From assembly GCA_002408205.1 (NCBI GenBank), contig DHQY01000007.1, positions 124,001 through 188,000 of the forward strand: a DNA stretch of 64,000 nucleotides, written 5' to 3'. Below the pieces are notes generated by a model. It did no database searches. It worked only from the letters and a program-made list of their open reading frames with translations, and was not told the DNA's origin. Both the position numbers and the translations under genes were made by a program. This stretch comes from Bacteroidales bacterium UBA5326 (GTDB taxonomy: Bacteria; Bacteroidota; Bacteroidia; Bacteroidales; UBA932). Below are positions 42,333 through 51,321 of this stretch, piece after piece; position 1 is the stretch's first letter; every line of letters starts with the position of its first letter.

Positions 42333-45272
42333 ATGTTTCTCAATTGCCATTCATATTACAGCCTCCGATATGGTATCCTTTCCATCGATGAACTACTCGA
42401 TCAGGCTGCTCTGCTCGGCATTCAGGAACTTGTCCTGACTGACATCAACAACACCATGGGGGTTCCCGAATTCATAAAAAAAGCGAGGCAGAAAGGGATA
42501 AAACCCATAGCCGGTTGTGAATTCAGGAACACAGACCGGCTTCTTTACATTGCCATAGCCGGGAACAGGGAAGGGTTAAGGGAAATCAATGAATTTATCA
42601 CCGAACATAACCTGGAGAAAAAGGAGTATCCCTTCCCGGCGCCATATTTTAATAACGTCGAGGTGGTATATCCTTTTAAATCAATAGAATGCAATGAACT
42701 TTCAAAAAACCAACGGATGGGTATCCGGCCCGAACAAGTAAACAGGTTATTCGCTTCTGAATATGTAAAGCATCTTGATAAACTGGTGATCCTCCACCCC
42801 GTTTGTTTCCGGGATAAAAGAAACTGGTTTCTGCATAAAGCCCTCAGGGCAGTCGATCACAATATCCTCTTCAGTCAATTGGAAGAAAACCAGTATGCCC
42901 GACAGCACGAGCAATTCGTAAGGCCCGGGCGGCTGGCTAAAGCCTTTGAACGATACCCGCAGATCGTGCAAAACACCAGGCTCCTGATGGACAGGTGTTC
43001 CATCGAGATGGACTTTACCTGTGTCAAAAACAAAAAGGTTTTCACCCAATCACCTGAAGACGATCAGAAACTGTTGGAAAAACTGGGTTTCGAGGGGATG
43101 ATATACCGTTATGGTCCCCATAACGAAGAAGCAAAAAAAAGAATCAGGCACGAGCTGGACATCATCCATAAATTGGGCTTTTCAGCCTATTTTCTGATCA
43201 CCTGGGACATTGTCCGTTACAGCATGAGCCGGGGTTTTTACCATGTGGGACGAGGCAGCGGGGCGAACAGCATCGTGGCCTATTGCCTGAAGATTACCGA
43301 TGTGGATCCGATCAAACTAAACCTCTATTTCGAAAGGTTTCTCAACCCGCGCCGTACCTCACCCCCCGACTTCGATATTGATTTTTCGTGGAAAGACCGC
43401 GACGACGTTCAGGATTATATTTTCAAACGCTATGGGAAAGATCACACGGCCCTTCTGGGCGCAACAGCTACATTCAGGGACCGTTCCATTTATCGCGAAT
43501 TCGGAAAGGTATTCGGCCTGCCCAAAGAAGAAATCGACCTGCTTGTCCATTCACCGGACGATGCCATGGTGAAAAACGACATCACCATGCTCATCTCAAC
43601 ATTGGCCCGACAGGTGGTCGATTTTCCCAATCAACGGACCATCCACGCCGGGGGTGTTCTTATTTCCGAAGAACCGATTGCTTATTATACGGCACTGGAC
43701 CTTCCGCCCAAAGGATTTCCCACCACCCAGTGGGACATGTATCTGGCCGGGGAACTGGGTTTTGAAAAACTCGACATCCTTTCCCAGAGAGGCATCGGCC
43801 ACATCAAAGATGCCGTGGACATTGTGCTTCAAAACCGCGGAGTCAGAATCGATGTGCATCAGGTGGAACAGTTTTTCAACGACAACAGAGTGAAAGCACA
43901 ACTGACGAAAGGCGAAACCATCGGCTGCTTTTACATCGAAAGCCCCGGAATGCGCGGACTGCTCAAAAAACTGCATTGCGACAACTACATTACCCTGGTG
44001 GCTGCCTCGTCCATCATCCGCCCGGGTGTGGCCAAATCGGGCATGATGCGAGAATACATCCAACGCTTTCACCATCCCGGGAAAATCAAATACCTCCACC
44101 CCGTCATGAAGGAACAGCTGGAAGAAACTTACGGCGTTATGGTGTATCAGGAAGATGTATTGAAAGTGGCCCATCATTTTGCCGGACTCGACCTGGATGA
44201 AGCCGATATTTTACGACGAGCCATGAGCGGAAAGTTCCGCTCGAAAACCGAGTTCAAGCGCATCGAGGATAAATTCTTTTCAAACTGCCGTCAGAAGGGA
44301 TACCCCGAATCGGTCACCAGGGAGGCCTGGAGGCAAATCGAGTCCTTTGCGGGGTATTCCTTTTCAAAAGCCCATTCCGCTTCGTATGCCGTAGAGAGTT
44401 TTCAGAGCCTTTTTCTGAAAGCCCATTTTCCGCTGGAATTTATGGTGGCCGTGATTAATAACTTCGGAGGGTTTTACAGTTCATGGGTCTATTTTAACGA
44501 AGCCCGGCGCTGCGGGGCCAACATTGAACGGCCCTGCATCAACCACAGTTTCAACCTCACCTCCATCCGGGGAAAAACCATTTTTATCGGGTTCGTTCAC
44601 GTGCAAAACCTGGAACAATCAACCATACAAAACATACTACACGAAAGGGAGCAAAACGGCCCATTTGAATCATTGCCTGACTGTATGGAGCGGGTACCCG
44701 TCTCGAAAGAGCAATTGACCATCCTGATCCGGGTGGGTGCTTTCAGGTGCTTCAATACCAACAAAGCCCAGCTCCTGTGGGAAGCACACCTGATGTTGGC
44801 CAAATCGCCGGTGGTACCGGAGACTGCGTCAATCTTCAGCGTGCCACAGCAACAATACGCCCTGCCTCAACTGGACGAATCGCCCGTCGCTGATGCCTAC
44901 GATGAAATCGAATTACTGGGTTTCCCGGTCTCAATCAATGCTTTCGATTTGCTGGAAACAAACTTCAGAGGGGAAATCAGGGCGAAAGACATGATGAATT
45001 ACGTCGGTAGAAACGTGCGGATGATGGGACGTCTGGTTACCATAAAATATGTCCCGACCGTCAGAAAAGAAGTGATGAATTTCGGGACGTTTATCGATTG
45101 CGACGGTGAATTTTTCGACACGGTACACTTTCCTCCCTCACTCAACAGTTTTCCGTTCAGGGGAAACGGTATCTACCTGATTTATGGAAAGGTGGTGGAA
45201 GAATTCGGATTCCCTTCCCTGGAAGTAGAAAAAATGGCAAAGATGCCCTTCAAACCTAACCCCATGGCCTAA
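42333..45272 (+). CDS. DNA polymerase III alpha-type subunit, short form (DnaE2/ImuC-like)
   Basis: The 979-aa C-family polymerase has an N-terminal PHP domain (starting NCHSYYSLRYGILSIDELL) and the catalytic triad D346/D348 (PDFDIDF) and D481 (FEKLDILSQRG). The HVGRGSGANSIVAYCL fingers and a helix-hairpin-helix/OB tail are present. It is shorter than the replicative enzyme (about 1150 aa or more) and follows dinB by 4 bp. This makes it a DnaE2/ImuC-type error-prone polymerase. That role is inferred from length and context. It overlaps the converging SRAP gene by 4 bp. Confidence 0.88.
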   Translation: MFLNCHSYYSLRYGILSIDELLDQAALLGIQELVLTDINNTMGVPEFIKKARQKGIKPIAGCEFRNTDRLLYIAIAGNREGLREINEFITEHNLEKKEYPFPAPYFNNVEVVYPFKSIECNELSKNQRMGIRPEQVNRLFASEYVKHLDKLVILHPVCFRDKRNWFLHKALRAVDHNILFSQLEENQYARQHEQFVRPGRLAKAFERYPQIVQNTRLLMDRCSIEMDFTCVKNKKVFTQSPEDDQKLLEKLGFEGMIYRYGPHNEEAKKRIRHELDIIHKLGFSAYFLITWDIVRYSMSRGFYHVGRGSGANSIVAYCLKITDVDPIKLNLYFERFLNPRRTSPPDFDIDFSWKDRDDVQDYIFKRYGKDHTALLGATATFRDRSIYREFGKVFGLPKEEIDLLVHSPDDAMVKNDITMLISTLARQVVDFPNQRTIHAGGVLISEEPIAYYTALDLPPKGFPTTQWDMYLAGELGFEKLDILSQRGIGHIKDAVDIVLQNRGVRIDVHQVEQFFNDNRVKAQLTKGETIGCFYIESPGMRGLLKKLHCDNYITLVAASSIIRPGVAKSGMMREYIQRFHHPGKIKYLHPVMKEQLEETYGVMVYQEDVLKVAHHFAGLDLDEADILRRAMSGKFRSKTEFKRIEDKFFSNCRQKGYPESVTREAWRQIESFAGYSFSKAHSASYAVESFQSLFLKAHFPLEFMVAVINNFGGFYSSWVYFNEARRCGANIERPCINHSFNLTSIRGKTIFIGFVHVQNLEQSTIQNILHEREQNGPFESLPDCMERVPVSKEQLTILIRVGAFRCFNTNKAQLLWEAHLMLAKSPVVPETASIFSVPQQQYALPQLDESPVADAYDEIELLGFPVSINAFDLLETNFRGEIRAKDMMNYVGRNVRMMGRLVTIKYVPTVRKEVMNFGTFIDCDGEFFDTVHFPPSLNSFPFRGNGIYLIYGKVVEEFGFPSLEVEKMAKMPFKPNPMA

Positions 45273-46063
45273 AACAACGTTCTTTGTTTGCCGCTCCCCA
45301 TGCCTTCAAGTCTTACATTCTCTTCAATTTTCACATCATATTGAGTAGTACTGTCCGGATCGATGGGTATTCTCAATTCCCTGCCTTTATTGCGCGGGTC
45401 TTTGATCTGAATGGAAACGGGCTCTGTTTTCAATAATTCACCGGGGAAAGGTTTTAAAAGATCTATCACTTCTTCCAATGGTAAACTGGAGTCCAGCCAT
45501 CGTTTTTCATCTTTCTTGTCCAGAATAACAGGGGACCGGGGGTGACCGATGGCCGAGGTTGCTTCATTGGCTACCGTGGTGATAATGGAAAAGGAATTTA
45601 CAATGGCACCGGTTGTATCATCGGCCCAGGTATCCCAGATACCCGCAAAACAAAACACCTCTTCATCCTTTCTTGAAAACATATAGGGTTTGTTCAATTT
45701 CTCCCTGGCAGGCCCTTCGTAAAAAGCATTGGCAACCACCAGACAGCGTTGCGACCGGATGGCCGTGCGATACGAAGGTTTATCCACAATCCCCAACGGT
45801 CCGCTGTAATGCAAATCATTGGAAGGGTTGAAATCTCCTTCGGCCCGGGCATTAATCAGGTACATCCGTTTCTTGGCCCACGACGGGGTCAGGCCAAACT
45901 GCATTTCCTGAAGTTCATTGGGCTTTTCATTGGTGATCACATAAGCCAGATCACCGGGAGCCACATTAAAACTCGACGTGATGTTGATCTTGTCTGGTTG
46001 CACCACCCCAAACCGCTTCACAAACATCTCTATGTCAATAATCTGTACGAATCTGCCACACAT
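45269..46063 (-). CDS. SOS-response-associated peptidase (SRAP/YedK, HMCES family)
   Basis: The 264-aa protein starts MCGRF, so Cys2 becomes the catalytic N-terminal residue that forms a thiazolidine crosslink with abasic sites. Other conserved parts are NVAPGDLAYV, the LTPSWAKKRMYLINARAE core, FYEG with the glutamate, and the histidine in IGHPRSPV. It shields abasic sites in single-stranded DNA. Placed tail-to-tail with dnaE, it completes a damage-tolerance set. Confidence 0.93.
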   Translation of the reverse strand: MCGRFVQIIDIEMFVKRFGVVQPDKINITSSFNVAPGDLAYVITNEKPNELQEMQFGLTPSWAKKRMYLINARAEGDFNPSNDLHYSGPLGIVDKPSYRTAIRSQRCLVVANAFYEGPAREKLNKPYMFSRKDEEVFCFAGIWDTWADDTTGAIVNSFSIITTVANEATSAIGHPRSPVILDKKDEKRWLDSSLPLEEVIDLLKPFPGELLKTEPVSIQIKDPRNKGRELRIPIDPDSTTQYDVKIEENVRLEGMGSGKQRTLF

Positions 46064-46127
46064 TTTTTTAGAATTTTGCCCGAAACCTGACTCTAAGTTA
46101 ATAATTTTTGCGCGTTCTGGCTGCGCA

Positions 46128-46334
46128 TCCCCGGATCAGACACAGCTGGTTCGCGGATTTTGTTTCACTTCCAGAGGTCAGAAAAGAATAATCATAGAAA
46201 GAGGTACCAAATTCAAAGTCAAAGGATAACGAAAGGAATAATTCTCTATATTTGAACAAGTTCCAATTCAGGTTCCTATAAACGTTCAATCTGACATTCC
46301 AAACGATCTTTCCTGAATCCAAAATCGAGTCCAA
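46128..46334 (-). pseudogene. Right copy of the flanking repeat and a short leftover reading frame
   Basis: 46128-46167 is about 80 percent identical to 40278-40316, with a weaker hairpin. On the minus strand an open frame reads from 46334 through this repeat, with a stretch like KYRELFLSLSFDFEFGTSFY that resembles strands of a membrane barrel. It has no normal start context and I see no intact gene, so it is most likely a fragment. The 200 bp up to the next gene hold only a possible plus-strand -7 box (TATATTTG, 46247-46254). Confidence 0.35.
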
Positions 46335-46533
46335 AATAACGTACCTCTATTGCCGTTCCGTTTAAATTTCCCATAGTGGCAGAATGAAACCATCGGACAA
46401 GTTGTTGATGTATTTTTTGCCACTTATTAATTCGTTGATATTTATTATCTCAAACAAGGTGATTCCTAAAGTTTGAAGGATTCTATATTTATTATTCAAA
46501 TAATCAATTTATTACACAATTATTCTAGCTACC

Positions 46534-46689
46534 ATGAATAAACAAGATGAACGCCCTCGTGCCATAGAGGGCATCTCGGATCCAAACAGTTACACTGCTC
46601 CGGAAATTACTATTCTGGAGGTTACTCTTGAAAAAGGCTTTGCTGCCTCCGACTCAACTGTTGAAGATTTAGATCCCGATACATGGTAA
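46534..46689 (+). CDS. 51-aa peptide upstream of the fimbrillin gene
   Basis: The small gene starts ATG at 46534 and ends TAA at 46687-46689. The peptide is acidic, with EITILEVTLEKGFAASDS in its middle and W as the last residue. Peptides with this EI-x(4-5)-EKGFAAS pattern often precede fimbrillin-type lipoprotein genes in Bacteroidales. An alternative start of the next gene (ATG 46683) overlaps its stop. It has no signal peptide. Its role is unknown, and it could be a small regulator or simply a translated leader. Confidence 0.7.
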   Translation: MNKQDERPRAIEGISDPNSYTAPEITILEVTLEKGFAASDSTVEDLDPDTW

Positions 46690-46706
46690 CATTAAAGAAA
46701 GGTACT

Positions 46707-48251
46707 ATGAAAAATTTGATGAAAACAGGAATTGCCGTTCTGGTTATGACGGCTTTAAGTGCGTGTTCCCTGCAGGAAAATCCCGGTACGGACCCAACTT
46801 CTTCTCAGGCTATTTCAGTGGTTGCAAATTCCCTTGAGGAACCTGCACAAGAAGAACCCGGAACAAAAACCACTTTGGGCGGAGAGAACGGTATAGTAAC
46901 CAGTTGGGTTGCCTCTACGGATCAGATCGGAATCTTTTCGCCCCAGGCCCTGCCTTCATTAGGAGGCACCGCACCGGCTAACAACATTGCTTATACAGCA
47001 CAAACCACGGGAACAGGCTCGGCCTTTACGGGGAGCATGTATTGGGGAACTGGTAATCATAATTTCTACGCCTATTACCCCAATAATTCAGGATATACCG
47101 GAAATCAAACGGCTGTTCCCATTTCCCTGCCCTCGGCGCAAACCCAGTCCGCAGCCAACAGCTCGGCACATATTGGAGCGTTGGATTTTTTGGTAGCCGC
47201 ACCTGTAGAAGGAGTTATTCCTCCCGCACACGGGGAAATTGCCCAGGCAGTGGGCTTTACCTTGAAACATGTGTTTACGATACTTGAGTTCCAGATCAAA
47301 GGCAGCGGAACGTTGTCTCAGGTCAGCCTTAGCGGGGCCAATTCATTAGCTTGTACCGGTACCATTAACCTGGCGCAATCAGCACCTGCTGCGGGTAGCC
47401 CTTATAGTATCACTACAAGCAGTACCTCAAAATACGTGACTGTTACACTGGGATCAGGAGCCCCGTTAAATTCAGGAACAGCTATCAGCGTATATATGAT
47501 GATCATGCCGGGGGTACAAAGTGAAAATTTGCAGATTGGTGTAAAAATTGACGGGAACTGGAAAGAAATGTCCAAAGCACAGCCGGCAGGAGGTTTTGTC
47601 CGAGGTAAGAAATATGTTGTAACGCTGAATACGGCAGATGCCGGATGGAACGCTGCCATTCAGGATAGCCGTGATAGTCAGATTTACCAATATAAAACTA
47701 TTGGCACCCAGGTCTGGATGACAGAAAATATGGCGTATCTGCCATCGGTTGTTGGCCCGGGGACAATCTCAGCATCAAAGGCATATTATTATGTTTACGG
47801 ATATGATGATACGAATGTAGTTGCTGCAAAGGCAACTGACAATTACAGTACATATGGGGTAGTATATAACTGGGTGGCTGCAACCACAGCCTGCCCTTCA
47901 GGCTGGCACCTGCCCACTGATGAAGAATGGACACAGCTTACTGATTATCTTGGCGGATCATCTGTTGCAGGAGGCAAACTGAAAGAAGCAGGAACAATAC
48001 ACTGGAAAACTCCTAACACAGGTGCAACCAACGAAAGTGGTTTTTCTGCCCTTCCGGGTGGGGGCCTCATCTTAAATGAAAACAATGATGCAACCTTCGA
48101 TGGCATTGTTTACTTAGGCCCATTGTGGAGTTCTACGGAGGACTATACGAATAACGTCTGGTACCGGATCCTGTACTACAATTACAGCTACGTTTACAGG
48201 TCTATCACCAGTAAGGACTACGGGTTATCTGTCCGTTGCTTACGGGATTAG
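46707..48251 (+). CDS. Fimbrillin-family/FISUMP lipoprotein, likely DGR target
   Basis: After a lipoprotein signal (VMTALSAC) the protein has a fimbrillin-type beta domain (about 30-310) and a C-terminal FISUMP domain (about 320-514, with TIGTQVWMTENMAYL, CPSGWHLPTDEEW and GLSVRCLRD at the end). FISUMP domains take the C-type-lectin-like fold and are often DGR variable proteins. The start at 46707 follows AGAAAGG and leaves a clean signal peptide. An earlier ATG at 46683 overlaps the small gene. The last 40 residues show a hypervariable codon pattern (separate entry). Surface exposure and ligand binding are inferred. Confidence 0.82.
   Translation: MKNLMKTGIAVLVMTALSACSLQENPGTDPTSSQAISVVANSLEEPAQEEPGTKTTLGGENGIVTSWVASTDQIGIFSPQALPSLGGTAPANNIAYTAQTTGTGSAFTGSMYWGTGNHNFYAYYPNNSGYTGNQTAVPISLPSAQTQSAANSSAHIGALDFLVAAPVEGVIPPAHGEIAQAVGFTLKHVFTILEFQIKGSGTLSQVSLSGANSLACTGTINLAQSAPAAGSPYSITTSSTSKYVTVTLGSGAPLNSGTAISVYMMIMPGVQSENLQIGVKIDGNWKEMSKAQPAGGFVRGKKYVVTLNTADAGWNAAIQDSRDSQIYQYKTIGTQVWMTENMAYLPSVVGPGTISASKAYYYVYGYDDTNVVAAKATDNYSTYGVVYNWVAATTACPSGWHLPTDEEWTQLTDYLGGSSVAGGKLKEAGTIHWKTPNTGATNESGFSALPGGGLILNENNDATFDGIVYLGPLWSSTEDYTNNVWYRILYYNYSYVYRSITSKDYGLSVRCLRD
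48120..48251 (+). other. Putative DGR variable region (VR) of the FISUMP gene
   Basis: Between codon GAC at 48141 and TAC at 48219, 14 codons read GAC, TAC, ATC, ACC, AGC or AAC. Each differs from AAC only where an adenine would be. The framework codons between them (GTC, TGG, CGG, CTG, GTT, AGG, AAG, GGG) carry few adenines. The invariant end GGG-TTA-TCT-GTC-CGT-TGC-TTA-CGG-GAT-stop would serve as the homing start site. This is the footprint of adenine mutagenesis of a template repeat, which is not in the window. Confidence 0.65.
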
Positions 48252-48293
48252 GATTAATTTATTTGATTATTTGTCTATTTGAAATTGTGAATT

Positions 48294-48632
48294 TTGGGTC
48301 AGTATAATGAACTTCCGGTTTATAAGGCGATATACGATTTGCTTTTGTCCATTTTTCAGTTCACCAGGGACTTTAACAGGGAGTACAAGTATACAGTAGA
48401 TGAAAGCCTGAAAAAGGAAACGATAGAATTACTAACGCTTATTTACCGTGCGAACTCAAAATACCAGAAGGCGGAAATATTGCAAACGGCACGTGAACAG
48501 ATAGAAGTTATAGCATTGCCCGTCAACCGACCCGGTTGCTTATATGAATTCAATCAAAAGGTTATTGCCGCTACCAGTAAAAAGAATTCTGCCGGCGCAT
48601 CACGACTTAAATGTACCGTTGTCAATTATTAA
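48294..48632 (+). pseudogene. Degenerate avd (DGR accessory protein) gene
   Basis: The frame after the VR gene encodes ELPVYKAIYDLLLSIFQFTR and then REYKYTVDESLKKETIELLT, the N-terminal helices of an Avd/four-helix-bundle protein. After IEVIALPVNRPG (about 48513) the sequence stops resembling Avd. The natural start ATG is replaced by TTG at 48294. Avd delivers the DGR reverse transcriptase to its template RNA, so this remnant marks a former DGR. The next 110 bp (48633-48739) hold a short frame ending IYNNFGIRL that I cannot place. Confidence 0.65.
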
Positions 48633-48739
48633 AGAAATGGATGAGGCTTTTACCGAATTGTATAAACAGGGAAAATTAAAACACGGAAGCGGAACATTTA
48701 TATATAATAATTTTGGAATAAGACTTTAAGAATCCGGTC

Positions 48740-49075
48740 ATGAATAGCAAAAGGATATACCCAAGAACAGGAGATAAAGAAACTGTATATTTAAAATCGG
48801 TAATTACGAAACCCGATATTATTGTTGGAGAATACACGATGTATAACGATTTCGTACATGATCCAACCCAATTTGAAAACAACAATGTTTTGTTGTATAA
48901 ATTGGAGACGGAGCCATAATAGGCACCAGAGCCGTTGTTACGAAAGATGTTCTGCCATATACAATTGTTGGAGGAATACCGGCAAAAGAAATAAAAAAAC
49001 ATTTTTCAGAAGAAACAATAGAAAAGTTGTTACAAATTCAATAGTGGAACTGGGAAGAGTACAGAATAAAGAGTA
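48740..49075 (+). pseudogene. Remnant of a Vat/CatB-type xenobiotic acetyltransferase
   Basis: Residues from ATG 48740 (MNSKRIYPRTGDKETVYLKS and then a VGEYTMYNDFVHDPTQFENN stretch) match the N-terminus of streptogramin/xenobiotic acetyltransferases. At about 48899-48901 the frame shifts and continues GDGAIIGTRAVVTKDVLPYT to a TAG at 49042. The middle (about 70-90 aa with the left-handed-helix core) is missing. The TAG is where the family has a tryptophan-rich end (WNWEEYR follows). Thus a deletion plus a nonsense change destroyed a drug-resistance-type gene. Confidence 0.75.
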
Positions 49076-49114
49076 ATCTTCACAATATTATTAAAGGAGA
49101 TGTTGATAAACTCA

Positions 49115-51319
49115 TTAAAAATGTGAACCACCCGCTGTAAGCACTGTAAAAGAGATGGCAAAGCCGCCTCCGGGAGCTGCCGTGAGGGATAAAACATCCT
49201 CTCTGGAAACGGTCCGCTTTTCTATTTCATAGGCCTGCGGATTGGTACGGTAATCGGCATCGGGGGCATCTCTGTAAATGGTAGCCTCGTACTGCAGATC
49301 GGGTTCCAGGAAATCGAGTGTGAGATCGAAAGTCCTTTTCTGCTCATCGGTAACTCCTCCCAGAAACCATTGACCGCTGTCTTTGGCTTTTCTGGCTATA
49401 ACAACATAATCTCCCGGCCGGGCAGTAAGATATCGGCTTTCGGACCAGTCAACCGCAACGTCTTTAATGAATTGGAAGGCATCCATAAACTTCTCGTAAT
49501 GCTGTGGAAGATCTGCCGCCATTTGAAGAGGCGAATACATGGTGACGTACAAACCAAGCTGGTTTGCGATGGTAGCATTTACTTTTGAAGTGTTATTGGA
49601 AAAAGTACTCAGATCCATTTCGAATATGCCTGGTGTAAAATCCATTGGTCCCCCGTTTAATCTGGTGAAAGGAAGAATGGTCACATGATTAGGTTTGGTC
49701 CCGCCAAATGCCTGATATTCGGTTCCTCTGGCAGATTCATTACCAATCAGGTTAGGATATGTACGGCACAAGCCGGTAGGACGTACCGCCTCATGAGCAT
49801 TTACCATGATATGATGCTTTGCCGCCTCGGTGACCGCATAGAGATAATGATTGACCATCCACTGACCATAATGATGTTCTCCCCGCGGAAGAATGTCTCC
49901 GACATAACCGGATTTGACGGCATCATATCCATATTGGTTCATCAATGTGTAGGCGTCTTCCATATGTCTCTCGTAATTACGCACCGAAGACGAACTTTCG
50001 TGATGCATAATCAGTTTAATTCCCTTGGAATGAGCATATTCATTCAATGATGCTATATCAAAATCGGGATAAGGTGTTTGAAAATCGAAAACATAATCTT
50101 TCGAACAATCGGCCCAATCTTCCCATCCGATGTTCCATCCCTCAACAAGCAATGCATCAAATCCGTTTGCAGACGCAAAATCAATATATCTTCTAACATT
50201 TTCGTTATTTGCGCTATGCCTGCCATTTGGCTGAGCCAACTTGTAATCAATAACATCGAGTTTCACAGAAGGGTAATCCGAGGTATACGCCCAAGTTCCG
50301 GCACCGGAAATCATTTCCCACCATACCCCCATGTATTTTACCGGATGAATCCAGGACACGTCATCGTAAACACAAGGTTCATTGAGATTTAAGATTAATC
50401 GGCTTGCCAGCATAGATTCCGCAGACGATGTTACCTGAACCGTGCGCCAGGGAGTGTTGCAGGGTGTTTGCATGTATCCCTTCCAACCTTGCGCATCGGG
50501 GGTCAGATGTGAGACCAAAACCTTCCTGAGAGGGTCTACAAGAAGATGCATACAGGGATAATCTATAAGAGCGGCCTCATGGATATTTACAAATACCCCT
50601 TTATCTGTTTTCATCAGAAGAGATGTCTGGACGCCATTTATTGAAAATGGCGTCTGTGATGAATTGCCCGACACTGCATTCTGAAAATACTCAGGGACCT
50701 GCGATATGCGACTTTCCACATATTCATATTCCTGTGTATCGTAATCGCCCGGCAGCCACCATGCAAAATAGTCATCTGCCAGGGCAAACTCTGTAAGTTC
50801 TTCTTTTATAACAAAATAATTTAATTTCTGGCCGCCCGGAAATTCATAACGGAAGCCCAAACCGTCATCGAATAACCTGAATCTGATTGACATCCTCTCG
50901 GAAGTCTCACTCTGGACTAAATCTATAAGCAGTTCATTATAATGATTTCTTATCTCAGATTCTTCACCCCAGACCGGGTTCCATGTCTGATCAAAGCTGT
51001 TTCTGTAAATATTTACAATCTTAAAGTGGTCATTAAAATGGCGGCTTGGCCTTGAGTCTGCCTTACTTATTGTTGTACCAAAATCAAGTTCGGTGGCCTT
51101 GATGGTGCCACGAAATTCAAATCCAAGAGCACTTGGCAGAATAATATAGTCATCGGAATACTTGAGGGCATACATGGGTTTGCCTTCATCTGATAACATA
51201 ATCTCTAATGACAACATGTCATCGGGAGATTTCAATACAATAGCATTTTTTGAATTTGTGTGAGACTGGCAGCTAATCACCAATATCAAAGCCGTAGTAA
51301 ATAAATAAAAGTGTTTCAT
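49115..51319 (-). CDS. GH97-family alpha-glucosidase/alpha-galactosidase (SusB-like)
   Basis: The 734-aa lipoprotein (ILVISC lipobox) has the GH97 layout: an N-terminal beta-sandwich (25-290), a TIM-barrel with VNAHEAVRPTG and GNESARGTEYQAFGG carrying catalytic glutamates, and a C-terminal beta domain. The glutamate in NAHE suggests the inverting SusB-type mechanism, cleaving alpha-glucosidic bonds in the periplasm. It is the last gene of the Sus-like operon, 2 bp after the GH27-like gene. Alpha-galactosidase activity is possible for retaining GH97 members and cannot be fully excluded. Confidence 0.9.
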   Translation of the reverse strand: MKHFYLFTTALILVISCQSHTNSKNAIVLKSPDDMLSLEIMLSDEGKPMYALKYSDDYIILPSALGFEFRGTIKATELDFGTTISKADSRPSRHFNDHFKIVNIYRNSFDQTWNPVWGEESEIRNHYNELLIDLVQSETSERMSIRFRLFDDGLGFRYEFPGGQKLNYFVIKEELTEFALADDYFAWWLPGDYDTQEYEYVESRISQVPEYFQNAVSGNSSQTPFSINGVQTSLLMKTDKGVFVNIHEAALIDYPCMHLLVDPLRKVLVSHLTPDAQGWKGYMQTPCNTPWRTVQVTSSAESMLASRLILNLNEPCVYDDVSWIHPVKYMGVWWEMISGAGTWAYTSDYPSVKLDVIDYKLAQPNGRHSANNENVRRYIDFASANGFDALLVEGWNIGWEDWADCSKDYVFDFQTPYPDFDIASLNEYAHSKGIKLIMHHESSSSVRNYERHMEDAYTLMNQYGYDAVKSGYVGDILPRGEHHYGQWMVNHYLYAVTEAAKHHIMVNAHEAVRPTGLCRTYPNLIGNESARGTEYQAFGGTKPNHVTILPFTRLNGGPMDFTPGIFEMDLSTFSNNTSKVNATIANQLGLYVTMYSPLQMAADLPQHYEKFMDAFQFIKDVAVDWSESRYLTARPGDYVVIARKAKDSGQWFLGGVTDEQKRTFDLTLDFLEPDLQYEATIYRDAPDADYRTNPQAYEIEKRTVSREDVLSLTAAPGGGFAISFTVLTAGGSHF

Positions 51320-51321
51320 AA

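Noticed and set aside
48633..49114. A DGR template repeat or reverse transcriptase after avd
   Set aside because: The sequence here is an acetyltransferase remnant and unassigned debris; I found no copy of the variable region and no RT motif.
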